A stretch of DNA of 35,328 bases from Cytophagaceae bacterium (GTDB taxonomy: Bacteria; Bacteroidota; Bacteroidia; Cytophagales; Cytophagaceae), in assembly GCA_014376985.1 (NCBI GenBank), contig JACMQM010000034.1, positions 1-35,328 of the forward strand, read 5' to 3'. The position numbers and the translations under genes are program-made. Shown here piece after piece: positions 1-6,383 of the stretch (position 1 is the first letter of the stretch; the number at the start of each line of letters is the position of its first letter). The notes beneath the pieces were generated by a model. It was not told where the DNA came from and searched no databases. It saw only the letters and a list, made by a program, of their open reading frames with translations.

Positions 1-1
1 A

Positions 2-1156
2 AGAGTCATCGACTGGCACATCAAAGATCCTTTGTTGAAAAGTGTGCTCAACATACAATGCGGAGATTATGGTTTACCTCCCTTCAAAGCAAGTTTTCCT
101 GTGCATTGCGTGTTGATGAATCATTATGCCGAAGGAGGCTTCTATCCTATGGGCGGAGGGGCAGGAATTGTCAAAGCTATGACCAATGCCTTAAAGAAAC
201 ACGGTGGCGAAATACAGGTAAAACAAAAAGTAAAACGCATCGTCATTGAAAACAAAAAAGCGACAGGCGTTGAACTGGCAGATGGCACCATCATCAAAGC
301 CAAACATATCATCTCTAATGCTGATCCTGCCAAAACTTACCTGAACATGGTAGGAAAAGAAAATCTTAGCGCAGGTTTATTAAAGAAAATTAACAAAACA
401 AAATATTCCGTTGCTTCCCTGATCTTGTTTTTAACACTAGACATGGATGTCACCCAGGCTGGACTTGATTCGGGTAACATTTGGTCTTTACGAAATGAAA
501 ACATAGATGACATCTACCATGACTTGAGTCAAAACAATCCGGCGGATGGAACGGAATTTCCGGCTGTGTTTATCAGTTGCACGACATTGAAAGATCCTGC
601 TTCTTTTAATGGGCGTTACCATAGTTTTGAAGTCGTAACCTTTATTGAGTTTGAAAGTTTCAGATGTTACGATGTATTGGATTACCACTCTCCTGCTTAC
701 GAAGAAAATAAAAATAAAATCATTGCGAAGTTTTTGAACAATGTGGAGAAAGTAATTCCCGGAGCCAAGCAACATATTATACAAGCAGAACTGGGCACAC
801 CAAAGACAAATGAATATTTTGTACAAACAACAGATGGAAGTGCGTACGGTACAGAAAAATCCTTTACTCAAATCGGACCTTTTGCTTTCAAGATCCAATC
901 CGAAATTGAAAACCTTTACCTTTGCGGAGCCAGCACGATGGCGCATGGCGTGACAGGTGCTAGTTATTCTGGCGTGGAAACAGCAGCTAAAATATTAAAA
1001 ACTACTTCCGAAGAGATTCTAAAAAATAAAGCTGATCAAGAGCTTCGTGTATACGATGCAGAAGACAGCAGCGAATGGCCTTCCTGGATCACTCAAAAAA
1101 TTGACCTTCGAAAAAAACGTTTCAAAGATTTAAAAGAAGAAATAGAGGAAGAATAA
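2..1156 (+). CDS. FAD-dependent phytoene desaturase / carotenoid isomerase-like oxidoreductase, 3' part
   Basis: The reading frame is open from base 2 with no stop, and residues before the first possible TTG start (RVIDWHIKDP) already look coding, so the gene begins outside the window and the N-terminal FAD-binding glycine motif is missing. What remains is the substrate and C-terminal FAD part of the CrtI / carotenoid isomerase / retinol saturase superfamily. The segment YPMGGGAGIVKAMTNALKKHGG followed by a V-x-x-I-x-x-x-x-x-x-GVxLADG strand is the usual family core, and ENLYLCGASTMAHGVTGASYSG near the end is the C-terminal FAD-contact motif. The tail is charged (KKRFKDLKEEIEEE). Members desaturate, saturate or isomerise polyenes such as carotenoids; the exact substrate cannot be read from this fragment. 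No carotenoid genes follow it here. An AGGGTATG hairpin and a 44-residue gene lie just downstream. Confidence -1.
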   Translation, partial: RVIDWHIKDPLLKSVLNIQCGDYGLPPFKASFPVHCVLMNHYAEGGFYPMGGGAGIVKAMTNALKKHGGEIQVKQKVKRIVIENKKATGVELADGTIIKAKHIISNADPAKTYLNMVGKENLSAGLLKKINKTKYSVASLILFLTLDMDVTQAGLDSGNIWSLRNENIDDIYHDLSQNNPADGTEFPAVFISCTTLKDPASFNGRYHSFEVVTFIEFESFRCYDVLDYHSPAYEENKNKIIAKFLNNVEKVIPGAKQHIIQAELGTPKTNEYFVQTTDGSAYGTEKSFTQIGPFAFKIQSEIENLYLCGASTMAHGVTGASYSGVETAAKILKTTSEEILKNKADQELRVYDAEDSSEWPSWITQKIDLRKKRFKDLKEEIEEE

Positions 1157-1163
1157 ATTCAGG

Positions 1164-1189
1164 CATACCCTTTGAATAACCAGGGTATG
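1164..1189 (+). other. Hairpin overlapping the start codon of the next small gene
   Basis: CATACCCT (1164-1171) and AGGGTATG (1182-1189) are a perfect 8-bp inverted repeat with a 10-base loop. The right arm contains the ATG (1187-1189) of the 44-residue gene. There is no following T-run, so it is not a standard intrinsic terminator; it could end the upstream transcript inefficiently or mask the start codon. Confidence -1.
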
Positions 1190-1321
1190 GCAAAAGCAAA
1201 ATCACTCAAAAAAAAGAAAGTATCCAACAACCCCTGCTGGAAAGGATACATAAAACTGGGAATGAAAATAAAAAAGGGGAAAAAGGTTCCTGATTGTGTA
1301 CCTGCTAAAAAGAAGGCATAG
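1187..1321 (+). CDS. Small basic protein of the W-x-GY-x-x-x-GMKxKxGKKVPxCVP type (44 aa)
   Basis: ATG to TAG gives 44 residues, starting MAKAKSLKKKK and containing NPCWKGYIKLGMKIKKGKKV followed by PDCVPAKKKA. Fourteen or so lysines and two cysteines make it strongly basic. From memory, the core pattern (Trp-x-Gly-Tyr, Gly-Met-Lys-x-Lys, Val-Pro-x-Cys-Val-Pro) recurs in short proteins and in the C-termini of phage structural proteins, and in many small Bacteroidota proteins; its function is unknown to me. The ordered motif argues against a chance open frame. It starts 31 bp after the upstream oxidoreductase stop, with its ATG inside a hairpin arm. It has no signal peptide or membrane segment. 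Nucleic-acid binding would fit the charge but is only inference. Confidence -1.
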   Translation: MAKAKSLKKKKVSNNPCWKGYIKLGMKIKKGKKVPDCVPAKKKA

Positions 1322-1345
1322 ATATTCTTAACCTACAATTTAAAA

Positions 1346-1367
1346 TCTCCTACCAGTGGTAGGGAGA
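1346..1367. other. Short hairpin upstream of the SDR promoter
   Basis: TCTCCTACC (1346-1354) pairs with GGTAGGGAGA (1358-1367), with one bulged G and a three-base loop. It lies between the 44-residue gene and the SDR promoter and has no T-run. It may protect the 3' end of the upstream transcript; no specific role can be shown. Confidence -1.
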
Positions 1368-1399
1368 GCGAATTTAGTCTCCAATTCAAAAATAACTTG

Positions 1400-1407
1400 T
1401 ACTTTTG
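1400..1407 (+). promoter_or_regulatory. Bacteroidota -7 element directly in front of the SDR gene
   Basis: TACTTTTG is a perfect TAnnTTTG match and ends only 5 bases before the ATG at 1413. With the usual geometry the transcript would start at or within a few bases of the start codon, so the mRNA would be leaderless or nearly so. No clear TTTG -33 element is seen at the expected distance. Confidence -1.
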
Positions 1408-1412
1408 TTCCT

Positions 1413-2186
1413 ATGAGCTATATCGTCATCACAGGAGGAAGTAAAGGAATAGGTAAAGCTTTTGCCTATGAATTGGCCGCTAAAAAAAATAACCTTTTTC
1501 TCATTGCCCGTTCGGAAAACGAACTGAATATCTTGGCAGATGAATTGAAAAATCAATACGGCATAGAGGTAATAACCCTCGCACTTGACCTGTCTACAGC
1601 CGACTCCGCGCAATGTATAGCAGACTATATTACAGAACGAAAATTAGCCATAGACACATTGATTAACAATGCAGGCTATGCCGTTTGGGGAAATTTTGAA
1701 AGCAATAGTATGGAAGAGCAAAACCGTATGTTGTGGCTGCACATACAAACGGTGACCAACCTCACTTATCTATTGCTTCCTATTTTAAGAAAAGAAAAAC
1801 AAGCCTACATCCTCAACATAGCCAGTACCGCTGCCTACCAGGCTGTACCTACGTTGGCTCTTTACGCTGCCAGCAAATCCTTTGTACTTTCTTTTTCCCG
1901 CGCACTATGCTTCGAACTTCGTCATTCTAATGTGTCGGTCACTTGTGTAAGTCCCGGGCCTGTCAATACCAACTTTGTGAACCGCGCCGGAATGCATGCC
2001 ATAGCGGAGACCGCAGAAAAATTCGGAATCAGTCCCACGGAGTTGGCTCAAAAAGCATTGAAAGCACTATACAATCGCAAAACAGAATATGTACCCGGTA
2101 TTTCTAATAAATTAGGCGTCCTTTTTGCCACTCTTTTTCCTAAAAAGTTAGTAGAAACGGTGGTATCTACTTTTTATAAGCATTAA
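1413..2186 (+). CDS. Short-chain dehydrogenase/reductase (SDR), DltE/YqjQ-like
   Basis: A 257-residue classical SDR, NAD(P)-dependent and cytosolic. From the ATG at 1413 the landmarks are the Rossmann motif TGGSKGIG (residues 7-14), NNAG (85-88), the catalytic Ser in NIAST (about 138) and YAASK with Tyr151 and Lys155. SPGPVNTNF follows the active site, as in classical SDRs. An upstream in-frame start at 1356 would add 19 residues with no SDR similarity and would place the TAnnTTTG promoter inside the gene, so I prefer 1413. Arg33 (IAR) after strand beta-2 suggests NADP preference. The substrate is not predictable. The gene stands alone: 226 bp upstream is a FAD oxidoreductase and 261 bp downstream a PhyH-like gene on the same strand. 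Confidence -1.
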   Translation: MSYIVITGGSKGIGKAFAYELAAKKNNLFLIARSENELNILADELKNQYGIEVITLALDLSTADSAQCIADYITERKLAIDTLINNAGYAVWGNFESNSMEEQNRMLWLHIQTVTNLTYLLLPILRKEKQAYILNIASTAAYQAVPTLALYAASKSFVLSFSRALCFELRHSNVSVTCVSPGPVNTNFVNRAGMHAIAETAEKFGISPTELAQKALKALYNRKTEYVPGISNKLGVLFATLFPKKLVETVVSTFYKH

Positions 2187-2242
2187 AAAACAGCTTAATT
2201 CTTTCAATTTCTCGCTTTAGTTGTATGTTTCCCAATTGTTAT

Positions 2243-2273
2243 TTTGAAATTAAAGTTAAATAAACTATACTTG
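2243..2273 (+). promoter_or_regulatory. Bacteroidota-type promoter, -33 TTTG and -7 TATACTTG
   Basis: TTTG (2243-2246) and TATACTTG (2266-2273, one mismatch to TAnnTTTG) are separated by 19 bases, the usual spacing for Bacteroidota primary sigma factor promoters. Transcription would start near 2276-2280, giving a leader of about 170 bases before the PhyH-like gene that includes a 28-codon open frame. Confidence -1.
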
Positions 2274-2295
2274 TTCTATAGAATTAGTATAATAT

Positions 2296-2382
2296 ATGAA
2301 ACAAGTAAAAACCATAGTCCACTTTTCAGAAACAGCAAAACGAAGCACACAGACTAATACAGCCTATGGTTGTTGTAGTTAG
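2296..2382 (+). CDS. Possible 28-residue leader peptide or small protein
   Basis: ATG to TAG encodes 28 residues beginning MKQVKTIVHF and ending AYGCCS. It starts about 16-20 bases after the predicted transcription start of the promoter at 2243-2273 and ends 65 bases before the PhyH-like start. The Lys/Thr-rich sequence with a terminal Cys-Cys matches nothing I recognise. It may be a small peptide, an upstream open frame, or chance; the only support is its position after a good promoter. Confidence -1.
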   Translation: MKQVKTIVHFSETAKRSTQTNTAYGCCS

Positions 2383-2447
2383 TTCCTATCCATTTGTCTT
2401 TAGAGGCTGTATCTACTCAATCACTCACATTAAATAAGCATTATACC

Positions 2448-3248
2448 ATGACGAATTACCCTACTTTCACACTCGGAGAAAAAATTACAGCAGAACAATT
2501 AGCTTTCTTCAACCAACATGGATTTATTCATTTCAAAAAATTCATTCACCAGGAAGCGATCGACACGTTGGTAAATGGTTCCAAAAAAGTAGAACACGAA
2601 TGGGTCAGCAAGAATCGTTTAAAAGCGAATGGTGTACCCATTAAATATGGAAAGGACCTGAATGGAAGTACCATTGTGCAACGCTTTGCTTTTATCAATC
2701 AACACAATCCTGTGTTTTCAGAAGTACTCTTCGACCCCAGGTTTGAAGCTTTGACTCAAATTGTACCGGGATCAAGAATCGGCGATCAGGAAAAAGACGG
2801 TATGGTACTGAACCATTACATCAATGGACCTGAAAGTAAATTCACTCAAATGGGCTGGCATACGGACGGTCTTAGAGACTTATTCTACGGTACCTTGCCT
2901 TTGCCTATGTTAAATGTAGGCATTCACCTGAGCACGCTTAAACCAGAAAATGGAGGATTAAGAATTTTACCGGGCACACACAAGCAAGGTTTATTCAAAA
3001 CCATTTTTAGAAAAAAATACTTCCTAGATACGAGACCGGACAAAAACGAAATCGCTATCGTACCGGAGGCGGGCGACTTAACGGTACACGACGGAAGGCT
3101 ATGGCACAGGGTCGCTAAGTCTACCATAGCTGGAGAAGAAAGCAGAAGAAGGGTAATTTATGTTCCCATCATTACAGGTAAAGTGGACGTTAAAACGGAA
3201 AGTAGTCCTACTCTCTTTTACCAAAAACTGAATGGATTGGTAAAATAA
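2448..3248 (+). CDS. Phytanoyl-CoA dioxygenase (PhyH)-family Fe(II)/2-oxoglutarate oxygenase
   Basis: A 266-residue cytosolic protein with the PhyH fold. Iron ligands are visible as WHTDG (His138, Asp140) and a distal His in HDGRLWHRV (His214 or His220); the Arg cluster ESRRRV (about 233-235) would bind the 2-oxoglutarate carboxylate. The N-terminal block LAFFNQHGFIHFKKFI is typical of the family, and GGLRILPGTHKQG is the conserved strand between the iron ligands. Members hydroxylate varied substrates, from acyl-CoAs to small metabolites, so the substrate is unknown. The ATG at 2448 starts right before the conserved block; an upstream alternative start (2394) adds 18 unrelated residues. A nested hairpin with seven Ts follows the stop. 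Confidence -1.
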   Translation: MTNYPTFTLGEKITAEQLAFFNQHGFIHFKKFIHQEAIDTLVNGSKKVEHEWVSKNRLKANGVPIKYGKDLNGSTIVQRFAFINQHNPVFSEVLFDPRFEALTQIVPGSRIGDQEKDGMVLNHYINGPESKFTQMGWHTDGLRDLFYGTLPLPMLNVGIHLSTLKPENGGLRILPGTHKQGLFKTIFRKKYFLDTRPDKNEIAIVPEAGDLTVHDGRLWHRVAKSTIAGEESRRRVIYVPIITGKVDVKTESSPTLFYQKLNGLVK

Positions 3249-3257
3249 TTTTTCCTG

Positions 3258-3319
3258 CTGCCTGGCTTGGTTGCTGACCTATGCGAGAAGGTCAAACAAA
3301 AAAGACAGGCAGTTTTTTT
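3258..3319 (+). terminator. Nested-hairpin intrinsic terminator after the PhyH-like gene
   Basis: Outer arms CTGCCTG (3258-3264) and CAGGCAG (3306-3312) enclose a second hairpin TGACCT (3275-3280) / AGGTCA (3289-3294). The outer stem is followed at once by seven Ts (3313-3319). Confidence -1.
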
Positions 3320-3349
3320 ATGTATTAAAATCTAAATTCAGATTAAGCT

Positions 3350-4195
3350 ATGATAATGAAATCTCTTCTTATTGGATAGACACTCCTAACCAACCCTACT
3401 ACTTTGGAAAGACTTACACCAGATCCGAAACAACTGCTTACGAAAATGATTGCTCAGATCAATCAAACCAAATCGTTGAGTTATACTTTCAAAAAGAGAG
3501 AACGCGTACAGCACGGATTCTCGACCGCAGAGCAAGACATTAAACTCGTCACTCAACCGATGAAGGCATACATTTACGTGCATCAGCCTAATAAGGGAAC
3601 CGTGGCGGTATGGGCAGAGAATGAAAACAACGGAGAGGTAAAAGTCTCTCCGGGATGGCTGCCGTTTGTTACGATCAACTTATCTCCGGAGTCAGATGAG
3701 TTCAGAAAAAAAAACCACCACTCTATTCAGAAAGTGGGCTTTGAATTTCTAGCCGATATTGTGAACAATAGTTTACAAAAACACGACTCCAAACTAAAAG
3801 ACATTTTACATTATGGAGGACAATATGTAGTCAACAATAGATTATGCTATAAGGTCACCATTGATTTCAAGGAATATAAATATTCTTCTTATACCATAAA
3901 GCCCAATGAAAACTTATTTTAAATTGCCGATAAACTAAAAGTAAATGAATTCATGTTGCTGCTCAACAACCCGCACATTAAGAGCTTTAGAGAAGTAAAG
4001 GTCGGACAAATTATTCAGGTTCCTACAGAATACGCCAAAACTACGGAGTTGTACATCGACGTAGAAAACATGATGCCTATTGTACAAAATATGTACGATG
4101 AAAAAGGTCTGTTTGAACACTATGAATTCAAAAACTTACAGTACAATCCCACCTTCCATACCAATCTCTTTTTGACCAGTGCCAGTACTAATTAA
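3350..4195 (+). pseudogene. DUF1571-LysM protein gene interrupted by two in-frame stops
   Basis: One continuous frame from ATG 3350 to the stop at 4195 encodes a typical Bacteroidota DUF1571 protein of about 281 residues, but it has a TAG at 3377-3379 (codon 10, inside MIMKSLLIG-stop-TLL, a short signal-peptide-like start) and a TAA at 3920-3922. The second stop falls in a LysM-like domain: KPNENLF-stop-IADKLKVNEF, where the family normally has a residue such as Lys (AAA to TAA is one change). After it the homology continues in frame (LLLNNPHIKSFREVKVGQII, then YIDVENMMPIVQNMYDEKGL). No frameshift is needed. A TTG at 3404 could give a shortened product without a signal sequence. The best explanation is a recent pseudogene; sequencing error in two places is the alternative. 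Family function is unknown; members are secreted or periplasmic. Confidence -1.
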
Positions 4196-4254
4196 TAATT
4201 TACTAAATTTGAAGGGTATTTCATGATGCAGAAAAGCATCTGGCTATTTATCGA

Positions 4255-4914
4255 ATGGCAAACCTGAAATCAAACTGGAAGCAAGCCTTGCAAATTCCAG
4301 CTTTCCGAATACATGCTATCGCTGCATTGCTTGCGGGTATACTAATCGCCCTCTCTGCTCCCGGGTTCCTTGGCTTTATACAAACCGTCCAAGGAACTCC
4401 TTTACAAGATATGTTATTGAATCATATACCAGCTCATGACATGTCCTGGTATATTTTCGCTCTGCTTTACACACTCATTATACTTGTTGTCGTGCAGCTA
4501 GCCTCGCAACCTGTTCTATTGTTAAAAGGTCTGCAAGCTTATATCCTGTTGAACCTTATGAGAGCTTGCTGTATTTATTTTTTCCCGCTTGAACCAGATC
4601 AAAACATCATTCCATTAGTAGATCCTATTATCGATCATTTCTTTTACCAAAAGATTGTCATCACCAAAGATCTTTTCTTTTCAGGACATGTATCTGTCCT
4701 GACTTTACTTTGTCTGATCAGCCCTTCTACTTTCACAAAAAAAATAGCTGTTATTTTTACTTCATTGGTCGCTGCTTTTATACTAGTGCAACATGTTCAT
4801 TACACCATCGACCTCTTGGTAGGAACTGTAGCGGCCTGGTTGGCTCATTACATCGTTTACTCATACCTCGCTTCTATCCTTCCCGATCCTGAAAGAGCAT
4901 ACACGAAAGTTTAA
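4255..4914 (+). CDS. PAP2 / sphingomyelin-synthase-like integral membrane phosphatase or transferase
   Basis: A 219-residue polytopic protein with about five or six hydrophobic segments (around 20-40, 65-83, 85-110, 143-158, 163-180, 186-208). The catalytic residues of the PAP2_C / sphingomyelin-synthase group are visible: DLFFSGH (Ser143-Gly-His145) and VHYTIDLLVG (His182, Asp186), in the right order and spacing on the last helices. Family members act on lipid phosphates or transfer phospho-head-groups at the membrane surface. The substrate here is unknown; a phosphosphingolipid or phospholipid is likely because many Bacteroidota make sphingolipids. The gene converges on the RND operon and the two stop codons share the TTAA at 4911-4914. 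Confidence -1.
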   Translation: MANLKSNWKQALQIPAFRIHAIAALLAGILIALSAPGFLGFIQTVQGTPLQDMLLNHIPAHDMSWYIFALLYTLIILVVVQLASQPVLLLKGLQAYILLNLMRACCIYFFPLEPDQNIIPLVDPIIDHFFYQKIVITKDLFFSGHVSVLTLLCLISPSTFTKKIAVIFTSLVAAFILVQHVHYTIDLLVGTVAAWLAHYIVYSYLASILPDPERAYTKV

Positions 4915-6383
4915 CGTTTCCAGCCCCCACCTAAGGCTTTATACAAATAAATGTTAGTTAACGTTTTTCGGTAATGGATATCCAATAATTCTATCTGAGA
5001 GCGAAGGTAGTTTTGTTGTGCCGTAATAATCTCCAGATAGGATGCTCTATTGTAGGCAAACAAATCTCTAGACGTACTGACAGACTTCTCTAATACCTTT
5101 ACTTGTTCGCTTTTTAATCCTTGCATTTCTTTGTAATTGTCCAGCTGTTGAGTCAACTGAAACACTTCTGTGAAAGATTTCAAAATTGTTTTTTCATAAT
5201 TAAGATAGGCCTCTCTTTGCGAAGCTTTGCTTAGCATCAAGTCAGCTTTCAATGCTCTCCTATTCAGCAAAGGCATCAGTAATCCTCCCGCTACATTATA
5301 AGCAATCGATGCAGGAGTTTCAAATAAGAACGCGGCATTGAATGACTGATAACCTAAGTTTCCATTTAATGTAAGAGAAGGATAAAATGCAGCCTTGGCA
5401 GATTTAACATCTGCACGTTGTGCTTTTAGTTCGTACTCTGCCGCTTTGATATCTGGCCTGTTACTCAACATATCGGAAGGAATGCCTGTATCGGGCATTT
5501 TGCTGATCTCTTCATTGTTAATGAAAGACGAACGAGGAACAGGCATAGGATAACGGCCCAATAAAAAATTAAGTTTGTTCTCTTCCAAAATAATAACTTG
5601 CTTCACTTCCAATGAAAGAGCCTTTGCATTCAATACTTGTGAAGAAATAAGTTCTATCGCCAACGCATTGGACTTACCCGTTTCTTTCTGTGCTACTACA
5701 ATCTCCAGTGCATTTTCCTGCAACTGAAGATTTTCCCGGATGATTAGTAGTTCCTGATCAAGGACCATAAGTCTATAATATGCCGAACTGATCTCCGCAA
5801 TCAAATTGGTTACCACTAAATTTCGACCTTGTTCTCCTGCAAAAAATCTTGCCAATGCTGCCCGTTTTTTATTTTTCAATCGTCCCCATAAATCTATTTC
5901 CCATGTGGAATATACACCGGCGTAAAAATCTGGAATCGGGTTAGGCAATTGTTGCTTTTCATTCACATTAGGAGAAAACTGCGTATCATAATTTCCAACT
6001 CCATCAATCGTGTAGTCTCCATACTTTCGTTGTCCTGCAGACAAGTTAAGCCCCAGGTTTGGCATGCGGATGCCTTTCGTAAATTGTACACCCGATCTGG
6101 CTTGCATCACTTTTTGATGGGCTATCTGCAAATCGAAATTATTTACCAGCCCTGAATCTATCAATTGAATCAGGATGGTATCGCTAAAGAAGGTTTTCCA
6201 ATTTTCAATCTCTGCAACCTGCTCACGATTGACATGGTCTATATTTACCTTTTCCTTAGCTCGATATCCTACAGGAATTTTAATGCTCGTTTGCAATGCT
6301 TTTTCCTTTACACTACAAGAACAAAGGCAGAGTAACGAAGCTGCGATGATCGCTATTATCGCAGGTACAAAATAAGTCCTCAT
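4911..6383 (-). CDS. TolC/OprM-type outer-membrane efflux lipoprotein (NodT family)
   Basis: A 490-residue outer-membrane factor of a tripartite efflux pump. The N-terminus is a hydrophobic signal followed by LCSC, so Cys23 is the probable lipidation site (the Cys at the -2 position is unusual). Two OEP repeats follow: AHQKVMQARSGVQFTKG and the NLIAEISSAYYRLMVLDQEL helix in the first half, and DIKAAEYELKAQRADVKSAKA in the second, with the sequence SNRPDI that is typical of the family. The C-terminus ends TNIYLYKALGGGWKR, the usual end of NodT-type proteins. It is last in the MFP-RND-OMF operon; its ATG overlaps the RND stop as ATGA. It forms the outer-membrane exit channel. Confidence -1.
   Translation of the reverse strand: MRTYFVPAIIAIIAASLLCLCSCSVKEKALQTSIKIPVGYRAKEKVNIDHVNREQVAEIENWKTFFSDTILIQLIDSGLVNNFDLQIAHQKVMQARSGVQFTKGIRMPNLGLNLSAGQRKYGDYTIDGVGNYDTQFSPNVNEKQQLPNPIPDFYAGVYSTWEIDLWGRLKNKKRAALARFFAGEQGRNLVVTNLIAEISSAYYRLMVLDQELLIIRENLQLQENALEIVVAQKETGKSNALAIELISSQVLNAKALSLEVKQVIILEENKLNFLLGRYPMPVPRSSFINNEEISKMPDTGIPSDMLSNRPDIKAAEYELKAQRADVKSAKAAFYPSLTLNGNLGYQSFNAAFLFETPASIAYNVAGGLLMPLLNRRALKADLMLSKASQREAYLNYEKTILKSFTEVFQLTQQLDNYKEMQGLKSEQVKVLEKSVSTSRDLFAYNRASYLEIITAQQNYLRSQIELLDIHYRKTLTNIYLYKALGGGWKR

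Noticed and set aside
488-946. 152-codon minus-strand frame inside the FAD oxidoreductase gene
   Set aside because: It lies fully antisense to a gene with clear family motifs and has no motif of its own.
1433-1441. AGGAGG-like sequence as a ribosome binding site
   Set aside because: It encodes the TGGSKG loop of the SDR and has no start codon at a suitable distance.
3271-3543. 90-codon frame overlapping the DUF1571 pseudogene
   Set aside because: It is a different frame from the family-like one; the DUF1571 frame carries all the recognisable sequence.
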